Origin: Sporisorium sorghi
Taxonomy: Eukaryota > Basidiomycota > Ustilaginomycetes > Ustilaginales > Ustilaginaceae
NCBI GenBank assembly: GCA_023212695.1
Contig: JALCCG010000139.1
Span: 1-56,669, forward strand
Direction of reading: 5' to 3'
Length of the DNA stretch: 56,669 nt
The stretch's first letter is position 1; the number at the start of each line of letters is the position of its first letter. Below the pieces are notes generated by a model. The model searched no databases. It was not told the DNA's origin and saw only the letters and a program-made list of their open reading frames with translations. The translations under genes were made by a program, and so were the position numbers. Positions 46,001 through 54,485 of this stretch are shown here, piece by piece.

Positions 46001-47778
46001 GAAGGGCCTCCGCGCAATCTACGGGCAGCGCCGGTCTCAGACCGGATGCAGGGCCTGAAATCCCGCAGCGCACGTCTTCTGACACGCACGGCGCAGCACG
46101 TCGCATGGGTGGAACGGCCTCGCCTTCGCTCAACACTTCGTCGCCGCAGATGCCTCAGATGCACCGGATGGCGAGTCGTCAAGGCTCGAGCAGTAACGAT
46201 TCGCATCCGCAGCGTGCCTCGTCACCGCGACGGTCAGTAGACTCAGAAGGCAGGTCTTCAACGTTGAGCATCTCGCAAGCCTCGCGCGTCTCTGGTCGTC
46301 ATCGTCTCGGCGATTTTCTCAGGGGCAGCTGGCTCATGACTGGAGGCGATGAACGCAACCGCAGCTCGTCCAGGCCCAGCACGCGAGGTTCGAGGGACGC
46401 GCCGCCGGTCCTTCCGAGTCTGCAGACCACAAGTCTGTCCCAAAGAAGCGTTAGCATTGGCAGTACCGCCAGCAGCGTCCGACCCGGCGTTGTGTCAGTT
46501 GCAGAGGCCTCAGGACCACTCTCTGTCGATACTCGAAGCGCTATCGAGCAGGCCGGCGCTCGACCCAAGTCCGGCACACCGACGAGTGCGCCTGTCCTCG
46601 GCAGCAACAGCAGTGGTGGCATCAACGGTGCTCCGAGCTTGCCAGAGCTGCTCACCGAGCCGGTAGAGAGTGCCAGCATGGCCCGCACTGCATTCAGTGC
46701 GCTCAGCCAACCCTCTTCGCCCGTTGCCTCGTCGGATGCCGGCCAGCCTTTTGCGTTCGATCGACTCGGACGTCGTCGTCACTTCGAAGCGCCACTCGAG
46801 GACCTCGAATCCGAACACGACGATGTGGATCTCGAGCTCGAGCTTTCGGATGATGATTTGTCGGACGACTTGCATGGCGGAGTTGGCAGCGTCCGCGGCC
46901 CGATGCTCGTCAATTCTGGTCATGGCTGGACGGTGCGTGACGGGGATCACGACGGCGCTGGCGAAGATGGCGACGCAGCAGGTGAAAGCTTCCTTCCAGA
47001 GGCTTACGTCCGCAAAGGGTCGAGCGGCAGCGATAACTCGAACGACATCCTGACGCCCTCTGTTGAAGGCGGCTACAACGTCTTCAAGCCGCCCTACCAG
47101 CACATTCTGACGCCGTCGGAGCCCTTGGCGGATGGAAATGGTCTTGCCGATGTCACAGATCTTGAAGCTCAAGGCGATCACGCTAAAGCCAGCGCAAGTG
47201 GCGTCTTGGATGATTCGGCAAACGCCGGCGCTGCCAGTGGCTGCCAGACATTTTCGATTGACGCTACGCTCTCGACAGAAGCAGACGCGCTGCGAAAGGC
47301 CGAAATCACCGAGCTGAACACAACCAGCGTTGTAGTCACCGGTGCGGTGGCGGAAGAGGCCACAGAGAATGAGGAGACGCCCTACAGCTCAGGCAGTGTA
47401 TCTCGTTCGGATTCGCATCGCCAGCGCGGCACAGACGAGTCGTCAGCAGCTCCATCGGCGACAGAGACGCAGGCGACGCGTTCCGATATCGAGGCTCTGC
47501 ATCCGGAAGAGGATGGGCAGAAATCGATCGGGACCCATACGCTGAATGCATTGCCGGCGACGGAAGAGTCGCAATTCGCAGATGCTGAAGAAGATGCATC
47601 TCCTCGCAATGGAGGTGCTGATCCCGTTGCTATCAAGCAAGCTCACGCCCGCCTCACGCCCGCTTCAGCTGCCTTGGTCGAGGAGGAAGACGACGACAGC
47701 GACGATCAGTGCGTGAGTTTTCAAGCTCGACGAAAGCGTTCGACGCGCTTCCGCACTACGCCAGCCTCAGCTGCATGA
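43012..47778 (+). CDS. CaMKK/Sak1-Ssp1-type Ser/Thr kinase (SNF1/AMPK upstream kinase candidate)
   Basis: First ATG of the frame at 43012, 1588 residues, no intron. Kinase domain about 280-770: GELGRGVHGKVR (glycine loop, 284), VAVKIVE (Lys), IHRDIKPANLLWD (D523), KISDFGVSHF (D541) and PAFFAPEL (E603). Between beta-3 and the alpha-C region there is an insertion of about 115 residues rich in Ser/Pro, and about 45 further residues lie in the activation loop before LAKTAGSPAFFAPE. A TAGSPAF activation segment and the inserted loop are hallmarks of the CaMKK group, which in fungi contains Sak1, Tos3, Elm1 and S. pombe Ssp1, the kinases that activate SNF1/AMPK. The catalytic residues are complete. 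The 820-residue tail is Ser-rich and acidic, probably regulatory. Function is inferred from the group. Confidence 0.88.
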   Translation: MASQSTQDLLAAAPTAVDSTSVPTDTATASDAPTQTQTQPVLSASPDGATSDGAATESSSSSNSASAVSPAYTSLSLAMTGHVLGAVGSSSTATHAASSTDANGIASPVNLYSSPALPSDTKELAHPVLIVPGHDANARVPAAGGTSPAHLSVEDPSSHSASASASPSAIPGSSTSARSAVNELHLYAQQIQQQLLHQHMHQQLSAGRANPSSGSPPSHPPQHSQATSTNVSAVTSPPDSGRSSPNHYGSVRSQRTPHVLETHRLDIQTHTSGRRMVNQYLIEGELGRGVHGKVRLARDLETGERVAVKIVEREARKRLGAGLGLLNRSNRKKDPFRLSGAPLDPSPSSSNVLATDSKETQAQHGSESPQDDASGSASTTVKGVPTTASTQFAPLPSVPRSPSASALGLARRGQSEKDAERRREKEREKARKALLWTTDQKVRREIAIMKKCSHDNVVQLKEVIDDPQSKKIFMVLEYMEGGEVVWKDDRGQPALTVDEARSVLRDVVCGLEYLHYQGIIHRDIKPANLLWDEHHRVKISDFGVSHFSYAMMIANDHAAASASSSSSSAGKLGAQAEATTDSSLADDRELAKTAGSPAFFAPELCMSSFSSASPSIDPTKGPHAASLADMADGKVSSPPARPKVTKAIDVWALGVTLYCLLFGTTPFTAESEYALFAVIPSTDYSIPTFMGADRVRVGPRKPRWHSRSQWIDEEADAQPATPSELCPDAKVESLSEDAQQLRDLLDRLLEKDPAKRITLEDVKKHPWVTRGLQDAPAWLSETDPQHMPFVEISHADVEDALTGFSKLKQRVKRWQSRLLDSFSGGRRRAKSVNHSLAASSFHGDAQTDSGTSSPKPGRFGGGADNASSTPVTPLDSSSQSGPSTSSIRTPRTPLKGPMFFSRQKSATSVGRRDGTAAVRALTAAHRNDDVESDIVSSNRPSAIQALSALQTSPRTFEESEAEVQNPSSQLSPMLPPPVVVDDAAGGAMKPPELASLRRASAQSTGSAGLRPDAGPEIPQRTSSDTHGAARRMGGTASPSLNTSSPQMPQMHRMASRQGSSSNDSHPQRASSPRRSVDSEGRSSTLSISQASRVSGRHRLGDFLRGSWLMTGGDERNRSSSRPSTRGSRDAPPVLPSLQTTSLSQRSVSIGSTASSVRPGVVSVAEASGPLSVDTRSAIEQAGARPKSGTPTSAPVLGSNSSGGINGAPSLPELLTEPVESASMARTAFSALSQPSSPVASSDAGQPFAFDRLGRRRHFEAPLEDLESEHDDVDLELELSDDDLSDDLHGGVGSVRGPMLVNSGHGWTVRDGDHDGAGEDGDAAGESFLPEAYVRKGSSGSDNSNDILTPSVEGGYNVFKPPYQHILTPSEPLADGNGLADVTDLEAQGDHAKASASGVLDDSANAGAASGCQTFSIDATLSTEADALRKAEITELNTTSVVVTGAVAEEATENEETPYSSGSVSRSDSHRQRGTDESSAAPSATETQATRSDIEALHPEEDGQKSIGTHTLNALPATEESQFADAEEDASPRNGGADPVAIKQAHARLTPASAALVEEEDDDSDDQCVSFQARRKRSTRFRTTPASAA

Positions 47779-47913
47779 AGCTTTCAGAACACGTTTCTGC
47801 TCTACACCCGTCGACTCTCCCTTGCATTTACTCTTGCAGACACACTCATGTAACATTATACCTGTATCCCTTGGCACGATGGTTGCAAAATCGCTTCGAC
47901 GAGAAGCTTTGAT

Positions 47914-48914
47914 TCACTCTTTCGACATGGTGAGATTGGAGGCGAGCGCAATGTCGTCGAGGGTTGACCGCGAGGTCTCGGGTGAGTGTGAGGATCCGTT
48001 TCGGTCGGAAGAGGACGAAGTGAAGAGCTCGGAGCCGGCTGCAAGGGCATCGATGAAGAGTGGAAGCCTGGTTCCGCCGTCTGCTCCGAGTGTGGGTTCG
48101 CGCTGTTTGAGAACATGATAAGCAAGGAGGAGAAGAGTAAGCGAATCCGAACAACAAATCTAAACGACTGAGTCGGTTTGTCACTTACAGTTCGGATGGC
48201 ATCGAGCTCGTCGCCAAACTCGTCTGCGACCGCCTTGAGCCAGAGTGAGCGGAAAGCTTGTTGACGCTTTTCCTTCTGCGCTTGCGTGTGCTGTGATGCC
48301 GAATTGCTATCCGCATTCGAGTGCTTGCGAGACGAAGGGGAGGACGTTTTCGCATCGACAATGCGCTGCAAATGAGGCGGTAGTTGCGGAGCGGCTGGCT
48401 CGAGCGCTGGGAGTGTGCGGCTGTGAGCGGTCTTTGACTTCTTTTGAGAACGTCTTTCGAGCTCAGCTGCATCTGGTTCCGGGGTGAGGCGGAAGATGTG
48501 CCTTTTGGTGGTTGTTGATGACGCTGTAGTGTCGTGGGCGTCGGTCGTTGCTGTTTTGCGCCGGCGCCGAGTAGATGGATGTGTATCAGAGTCAGAGGAG
48601 GAAGATTCATCGCTTGATGATGAACTGTCCGACGAGGAAGATGAGGACGAGGATGAAGACGAAGAATCCGATGAGGAAGAGGAGGAAGATGAAGACGATG
48701 AAGATGAGGAAGAAGACCTGCTCCTACCAGTACCTTTCGCAGGCTGCTCTTGCGTCTGTTCTACATCGGAATCGTCGCTGCTGGACTCGGACGAGGAGTC
48801 AGACGAAGAAGAAGAGTCGTCATCGGACGACACGGCAAGCGTCCTTGTCTTTCTCGTGCGTCGTCGACGAGTATTCGCCGATGCATTGCCGGCTTTTCTC
48901 TTGGCTGCTGCCAT
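47914..48914 (-). CDS. RSA3: Ribosome assembly protein 3 (Rsa3) with long Ser-rich N-terminal region
   Basis: A nucleolar factor for 60S subunit assembly. Two exons: 48914-48189 and 48102-47914, joined across an 86-base intron (GTAAGTGA ... CAAACAG), giving 304 residues. The conserved Rsa3 domain is split by this intron: FRSLWLKAVADEFGDELDAIR before it and LPLFIDALAAGSELFTS after it. Reading through the intron gives an unrelated tail, which supports the splice. The N-terminal 150 residues are basic (KRK, RRRRTRK) then a Ser/Asp/Glu run of about 80 residues resembling Nopp140/SRP40 regions, a likely CK2 substrate and nucleolar tether. Divergent from MCM2, about 620 bases apart. Confidence 0.85.
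48600..48720. repeat. GAGGAAGATGAG-type run coding Ser/Asp repeat
   Basis: A purine-rich imperfect triplet run; the minus strand reads TCT/TCC/TCA and codes the poly-Ser region of the RSA3 protein. Confidence 0.75.
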
Positions 48915-49533
48915 CTCGTGGCAAGATACTTTGGAAAGTAGTGTCCGTGGTGGAGCTTAAAAAGGAAAGGCGAGCGCTTCGCTGCTGTCGACTAGATGAT
49001 ACTGTATGGAAAGCTGCACGAGGAAGTTCGAAGTGGAGCCGCACAACTTTTTTTTTCTCGAAAAGGGTTCAGCAACAGCAACCGAATCCCGAACCCTTCT
49101 CGCTTCTCGTGCGAATGCAGATGGAACGCGTCTCGTCCCCTCGCGCGTCTTTTTGATCATTCCATTTACGCGTCGAACATCAGACCGACGTGTAAATGAG
49201 GTTCGCGTCAAGTCGAGGAAAAAGAGGCGCGCGCTGTGTGCTGATGGGGCGCGAAAGGGACTGCGAAGGAGAGAGCAGTCAATTCCAACAGTCGTGGTGC
49301 CTTGCAGAATTTGCAGAGAGAGCAACACACTTTGCTTTGTTTTCGTCGGTAGATTCGGCAGAGCGCGCTCCGCTTCTCATCACCACCATCGATCGATCAT
49401 CCCTTTGTAGCTCGCCGTCGCTTCAAATCCTTCCTCAACAACGTGCTGCGTCTACGAGGCATCCTTGCCACGATAATACTTGATCCGCAGCAAGACAGCA
49501 CTCTCGCAGCATCGATCACACACAAAGCCCATC
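48915..49533. promoter_or_regulatory. Divergent promoter region RSA3/MCM2
   Basis: 619 bases between the two start codons. Two ACGCGT sites lie at 49126-49131 and 49168-49173 (about 400 and 360 bases upstream of the MCM2 ATG), with a GCGCGT between them. No gene is seen here. Confidence 0.55.
49126..49173. promoter_or_regulatory. Pair of MCB elements (ACGCGT) upstream of MCM2
   Basis: Two exact ACGCGT palindromes (49126-49131 and 49168-49173), 42 bases apart, plus a near copy (CGCGCGTC) at about 49142. In fungi such clusters bind MBF (Mbp1-Swi6 type) and time MCM and polymerase genes to G1/S. Confidence 0.6.
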
Positions 49534-52506
49534 ATGGTAAGCAATCTCAAAACACGATTCGTGCCACGACGGACGATGAAACTGACTCTTATTTGAACAT
49601 ACCACTTCGTCAAATCACAGGCCGACTCTTCCCAGAATAACGCAAATCGCAAGCGTCGTCGCTCCCAGCAGCTCCAGCAGCGAGACGATCCCTTCGATGC
49701 TTCCTCGCCTCTCCCGGGACCATCGACAGCAAACACACCAGCCGGTCGATCTTCACCGCCGCCTTCCTCCCTGCCTCCCTCGAGTCCTCCTGCTGCCTTC
49801 TCTGATTTTACCGATGGAGAACTCGATGATGCAGACGTTGTCGATGAGGAACACGAGGCAAGGCGACTCGGCGACGACTTCCAAGCCAATGCCGATTCCG
49901 ACGACGAGGGTGAGGATCTCTTTGGCGAAAACATGGACAACGACTACACCGAGAACGCAGCACTCGACCGATACGACACCACGCTCGACATCGACGACGA
50001 GAACCAGTATGATCAGATGGACGCCAACGCACGTCGCCTTGCTGAACTCCGCATGAGCCGCCGTGACCGCACAGAAGCCGCCAACCGTGGCAGCCGATCG
50101 CGCGCTCCCGAGTTCCTCCACAGCGACGATGGCGCCAGCGATGCCGACGACGGTGTCGCCATCCTCAATCGTCGCAGGCGCCGACACTACGACGAGGCTG
50201 CCGCCGGTGTCGACGCGGCGGCTTTCGCAGACGACCTTCCGCTCGAGCAGCTCGGCGACGTCAAGACCGACAGCATCGCCAGCTGGGTCGCTACCGAGAA
50301 TGTCCGCCGTGCCATCGTGCGCGAGTTCCGCAACTTCCTCGTCACCTACGTCGACGAGAACGGTGTCAGTGTCTACGGTCAGCGCATCAAGACGCTCGGT
50401 GAGACCAACGCAGAGTCGCTCGAGGTCTCGTTCTTGCACCTCGTCGACTCCAAAGCCATCCTTGCCTACTTTTTGGCTAACTCGCCCGCTAGCATGCTGC
50501 CCATCTTTGACGAGGTCGCCTTCGACGTCATCATGCTCTACTACCCTTCGTACGACCACATCCACTCCGAGGTGCACGTTCGTATCGCAGATCTGCCCAC
50601 CTCGTCCACCTTGCGCGATCTGCGTCAGGGTCATCTCAACTCGCTCGTTCGTGTCAGCGGTGTTGTGACGCGCCGCAGCGGTGTCTTCCCACAGCTCAAG
50701 TACGTCAAGTTCGACTGCCTCCGTTGCGGTGCTGTTCTGGGTCCCTTCTGGCAAGACGCCAACCAGGAGATCAAGCTCAGCTACTGCTCCAACTGCGAGC
50801 AACGCGGCCCGTTCCGCATCAACTCGGAGCAGACCGTCTACCGCAACTACCAAAAGATGACGCTTCAAGAGTCGCCTGGAAGCGTGCCCCCCGGTCGTCT
50901 GCCGCGCCACCGAGAGGTGATCCTGCTCTGGGATCTCATCGACTCGGCCAAGCCAGGCGAGGAGGTCGAGATCACCGGCGTCTATCGCAACAACTTTGAC
51001 GCCTCGCTAAACACCAAGAACGGCTTCCCCGTCTTTGCCACCGTGCTCGAAGCCAACCACATTGCCAAGCGCGACGATGCCTACTCGGCCTTCCGCCTCA
51101 CCGAGGAGGACGAGCGCCAGATCAAGACGCTGGCCAAGGACGAGCGCATCGGCAAACGTATCATCAAGAGTATTGCGCCTTCCATCTATGGACACGAGGA
51201 CATCAAGACTGCCATCGCGCTCAGCCTGTTCGGCGGTGTGCCCAAGGACATTGGCGGCAAGCACCGCATTCGTGGTGATATTAACGTCTTGCTGCTCGGT
51301 GACCCCGGTACCGCAAAGTCGCAGTTCCTCAAGTACGTCGAAAAGACGGCCTCGCGCGCTGTATTCACGACAGGTCAGGGTGCTTCCGCCGTCGGTCTCA
51401 CGGCGTCGGTGCGCAAGGACCCCGTCACGCGCGAGTGGACGCTCGAAGGAGGTGCGCTCGTGCTCGCCGACAAGGGTGTCTGCCTGATCGACGAGTTTGA
51501 CAAGATGAACGACGCCGACCGCACTTCGATCCACGAGGCCATGGAGCAGCAGCAGATCAGTATCTCCAAGGCCGGCATCGTCACCACGCTGCAAGCTCGA
51601 TGTGCCATTGTGGCAGCAGCCAACCCGATCCGCGGTCGCTACAACCCCACGATCCCGTTCAACCAGAACGTCGAGCTCACCGAGCCCATCCTGTCGCGTT
51701 TCGACGCCTTGTGTGTTGTCAAAGACACGGTCGACCCAGTGAAGGACGACATGCTGGCTCGCTTTGTGGTTGGCTCGCATCTGCGATCGCACCCCAAGTT
51801 TGACGACGAGACCGACGAGCAGCTCGTGGCCACGTCGCTCGACGCCGACATTTTGCCGCAGGATCTGCTGAAGAAGTACATCATGTACGCACGCGACCAC
51901 GTGCGTCCGTCGCTCAACGCGCTCGACCAGGACCGCATCTCTCGCCTGTACGCGGACCTGCGTCGCGAGTCGATCTCGACGGGCAGCTTCCCCATCACGG
52001 TGCGTCACTTGGAGAGCATGATCCGCATGGCCGAGGCGTCGGCCAAGATGCACCTGCGCGACTATGTGCGTACGGACGACATTGACGTGGCCATCCGGGC
52101 TACTGTCGAGTCGTTTGTCTCTGCGCAAAAGATGAGCGTCAAGAAGACGCTCGAGCGCGGATTCCGCAAGTATCTGCACCAGAGTCGCGACCACGACGAG
52201 CTGCTTTCGTTCATTCTGGGCTCGATCGTCAAGGACCGCATGCGATTTGTTCAGCTCTCGAATGGTGCTCGTCGCGGTGGTGCGGCTCAGTCGGGTACGG
52301 TGGTGACCGTGCCCGTTTCGGAGCTCGAGACGCGTGCCAAAGAGGTCGACGTGTTTGACATCCGACCGTATCTTGCCTCGAAGCTGTTCCACGCCAACGG
52401 CTACACGTTCAACGCTGTTGATCGATCCATCACCAAGACGTTTGGGGCTGGTCGTGGCGGTGTGACGGGCGGCGCTGCTACGGCTGCTGCTGCGATGGCG
52501 GCCTGA
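49534..52506 (+). CDS. MCM2: MCM2 subunit of the replicative helicase
   Basis: Two exons: the first is only the start codon (49534-49536), then an 84-base intron (GTAAGC ... CACAG), then 49621-52506; 962 residues. The resulting N-terminus, MADSSQNNANRKRRRS, suits Mcm2, followed by the acidic histone-binding tail (YTENAALDRYDTTLDID). The zinc finger is C-x2-C-x18-C-x2-C at about 367-391. The AAA+ core has Walker A GDPGTAKSQ (from 561), Walker B CLIDEFD (from 622) and the arginine finger SRFD (from 693). The order and the FSRFDLLCVVKD-type block identify Mcm2 rather than another MCM. The C-terminus ends in a Gly/Ala-rich tail. Convergent with ERG20. Upstream ACGCGT sites suggest G1/S expression. 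Confidence 0.97.
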
Positions 52507-52837
52507 GCTGGCGTTCTTGCCTGTCAATCTTCTCACGCCCAGACTTCGAGTGATACCTTCTTGCAGTGACTGCTTGCTTCTTCCATTTCCGTTTCCAGTT
52601 TCAGTTTCTGTTCCCGATTCCGTTTCCTGTACGCTGTATTTCGTTGCTTTCCGTCGGGCTCAAGTCACAAACACTCAATCACCGTCTATTCTCCATTGGC
52701 GCAAGCTTTGGTGTGAACCCGGACCGCTCTGCGAGTCGCTCGCAATGACGATCAGAATCCTGTTGTTGGTTTCTTGTGATCCTGTGCATTGAAGGACAAC
52801 ATGTAGACACAGCGAGCAGCTTATTATGCTTTTGCTT
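52507..52837. other. Convergent 3' region MCM2/ERG20
   Basis: 331 bases with no gene. A TTTCC-rich pyrimidine stretch occupies 52576-52630 (TTTCCATTTCCGTTTCC and similar). It probably holds both 3' ends. Confidence 0.5.
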
Positions 52838-53959
52838 TCACTTGGATCGCTTGTAGACCTTTTCGAGGAAGGAGCGGAAGACGTCGCGACGCAGGCCTTG
52901 CGACTCGGGGAGGTTGTTGATGAGCGTGTTGATCTGTTCGTACGACTCGGCCTCGTACTTTTGGAAGCGGGTGCGAAGGTCGATGTTGGGCTGGTTGAAG
53001 ACGTCCTTGACGCGCTTCTCACATTCCGGGTCCTTCTTTCCATAGTTGGCGTCGAGGATCTGACGCTGCTCAGGGGTAGCGTTCTGGAGAGCGACGTTGA
53101 TGTTCCAGGAGCACTTGTTGTCGAAAATGTCGGTGCCGATCTTGCCAATCTGTTCCGGAGTGCCGTAGCAGTCGAGGAAGTCGTCCTGGACCTGGAAGTA
53201 CTCGCCCATGGGAAGCAGAATGTCGAGCGCCTGCTTGTAGAGCGACTCGTCGGTGACGCCGGCCATGCGCATGGCGAGGGCGACGGGGAGGTAGAACGAG
53301 TAGAAGGCGGTCTTGTAGACGACGATGAGGTGGTGCTTTTGCAGCGAAAACTTGGACAGGTCCACCGAGTCCTCCGGGGCGGTGATGAGGTCGATGAGCT
53401 GACCCAACTCGGTCTGGAAGGTGACGTCGTGGAAGAGTTCGAGCAGCATGCCGTAGTAGGGTTCGGAGCGGAAGTGTTTCTTGAGCAAAAAGTAGATGGC
53501 GGCTTCCAACATGAAGGCGTCGTTGATGGCAATGTTGCCGACGCCCTCGACGCGATACCAGCAGGGCTGGCCTCTGCGGGTTACGCTGGCATCCATCATG
53601 TCATCGGCAACGAGGAAGTAGGCCTGGAGTAGCTCGATGCACCAGCCGAGAATGGCAGCCTTGAGGTATTCGGGCTCGGTGAGCTGACGCGAGAGCTTGC
53701 CAGTAGCAGCATCGGTGCAGAGGAGGATCTCGACCGTGTCAACGACGGAAAGACCGCGGTTGAGCTTGCCACCGGGCGTGTTGTAGTCGAGGTTGCGACG
53801 GAACCAGTCGATGGCCTCGGCAGGCATGTTTTCCGAGGCGAGGTAGGCGGTGAGTTCCTCGACGAGGAGGGGGAAGACGGCCTCGAAGCGTTTGCGCTTC
53901 TGGATCTTGAGCTGGGCCTTGTCGGCCAGAGCCTGTGTGTCGACGTTGGAAGCGGACAT
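52838..53959 (-). CDS. ERG20: Farnesyl diphosphate synthase
   Basis: Condenses IPP with DMAPP and then GPP to FPP, the branch point to sterols, dolichol, heme A and ubiquinone side chains. The start at 53959 (MSASNVD) gives 373 residues, the usual 350-375; the frame extends further upstream to 54220 but without family similarity. The first Asp-rich motif is DDMMD (119-123), preceded by Y114-F115, aromatic residues at the chain-length-determining positions that fix the product at C15. RRGQPCW follows, then the second motif DDFLD (259-263). Conserved QDDFLDCYG and KIGTDI blocks are present. A MITE-like inverted repeat lies 180 bases upstream. Confidence 0.97.
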   Translation of the reverse strand: MSASNVDTQALADKAQLKIQKRKRFEAVFPLLVEELTAYLASENMPAEAIDWFRRNLDYNTPGGKLNRGLSVVDTVEILLCTDAATGKLSRQLTEPEYLKAAILGWCIELLQAYFLVADDMMDASVTRRGQPCWYRVEGVGNIAINDAFMLEAAIYFLLKKHFRSEPYYGMLLELFHDVTFQTELGQLIDLITAPEDSVDLSKFSLQKHHLIVVYKTAFYSFYLPVALAMRMAGVTDESLYKQALDILLPMGEYFQVQDDFLDCYGTPEQIGKIGTDIFDNKCSWNINVALQNATPEQRQILDANYGKKDPECEKRVKDVFNQPNIDLRTRFQKYEAESYEQINTLINNLPESQGLRRDVFRSFLEKVYKRSK

Positions 53960-54140
53960 CTTTGTAGAGGCGCTGTAGAAAAGAAAGCGTTGACGAACGA
54001 GATGGTGTCCAGGCGAGAAGAAGAAAGCGCAAGCGTGTTGGACTCGCTCTTGCTGTCTGTCTCTTTGCGCTGCTCCTCTTTTGGCCCGCGTTGCGTGTTT
54101 CTTTCCTGCGCTTCTTCGCTTCTTCGCTTCTTCGCCAAAA

Positions 54141-54244
54141 GGGGGTATCAAAATTTCGGGGTTTTGGAAATCCCGGAGAGTCACTGTGGATCGGGTGTGA
54201 CAAAAATCACAGGATTCCAAAACCCCGAAATTTTGATACCCCCC
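54141..54244. repeat. MITE-like inverted repeat, 29-bp arms
   Basis: The left arm (54141-54169) begins GGGGGTATCAAAATTTCGG and ends GGTTTTGGAA. The same 29 bases appear reverse-complemented at the right (about 54216-54244), with a 46-base spacer. The arms differ only just inside them (ATCC versus TCC), so they pair almost perfectly. Flanks read CCAAAA and TAAAAG, which may contain a short target duplication. It stands between ERG20 and the dynactin gene, in the likely ERG20 promoter. It is too short to code; a small non-autonomous terminal-inverted-repeat element is the best guess. Confidence 0.7.
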
Positions 54245-54485
54245 TAAAAGTGGTCTGATCTCTCGGGTGAGTCGAGAAGCGCTCGTCCAAAAAAAAAAAA
54301 AATCTAAAGATGTTAGGTCGTGCCTTTCTAGTCGCTGTTGAGTTTTCTTTTCCTTGGTTGCGACACGAAGCTGAGCTCGAGATCAACACTTCGACACTCC
54401 CACCAACACCAACACCTTCTCATCCAGCCGTTTTCGGCACATCAGCTTGCAGAGCGAGTAGAGAGCTTCTACGACGGCGCGGATC
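54245..54485. promoter_or_regulatory. Leader region of the dynactin p62 gene
   Basis: 241 bases between the inverted repeat and the dynactin ATG, with a 14-base poly(A) run ending at 54301. No gene; promoter by position. Confidence 0.4.

Noticed and set aside
49933..52506. MCM2 starting at 49933
   Set aside because: The frame is open and Mcm2-like upstream to 49621, and a clean intron connects it to an ATG at 49534.
51007..52536. 509-codon minus-strand ORF opposite MCM2
   Set aside because: Antisense shadow of the MCM AAA+ domain.
53960..54220. 87-residue N-terminal extension of ERG20 from 54220
   Set aside because: The extension overlaps the inverted repeat, has no presequence character, and the family start is at 53959.
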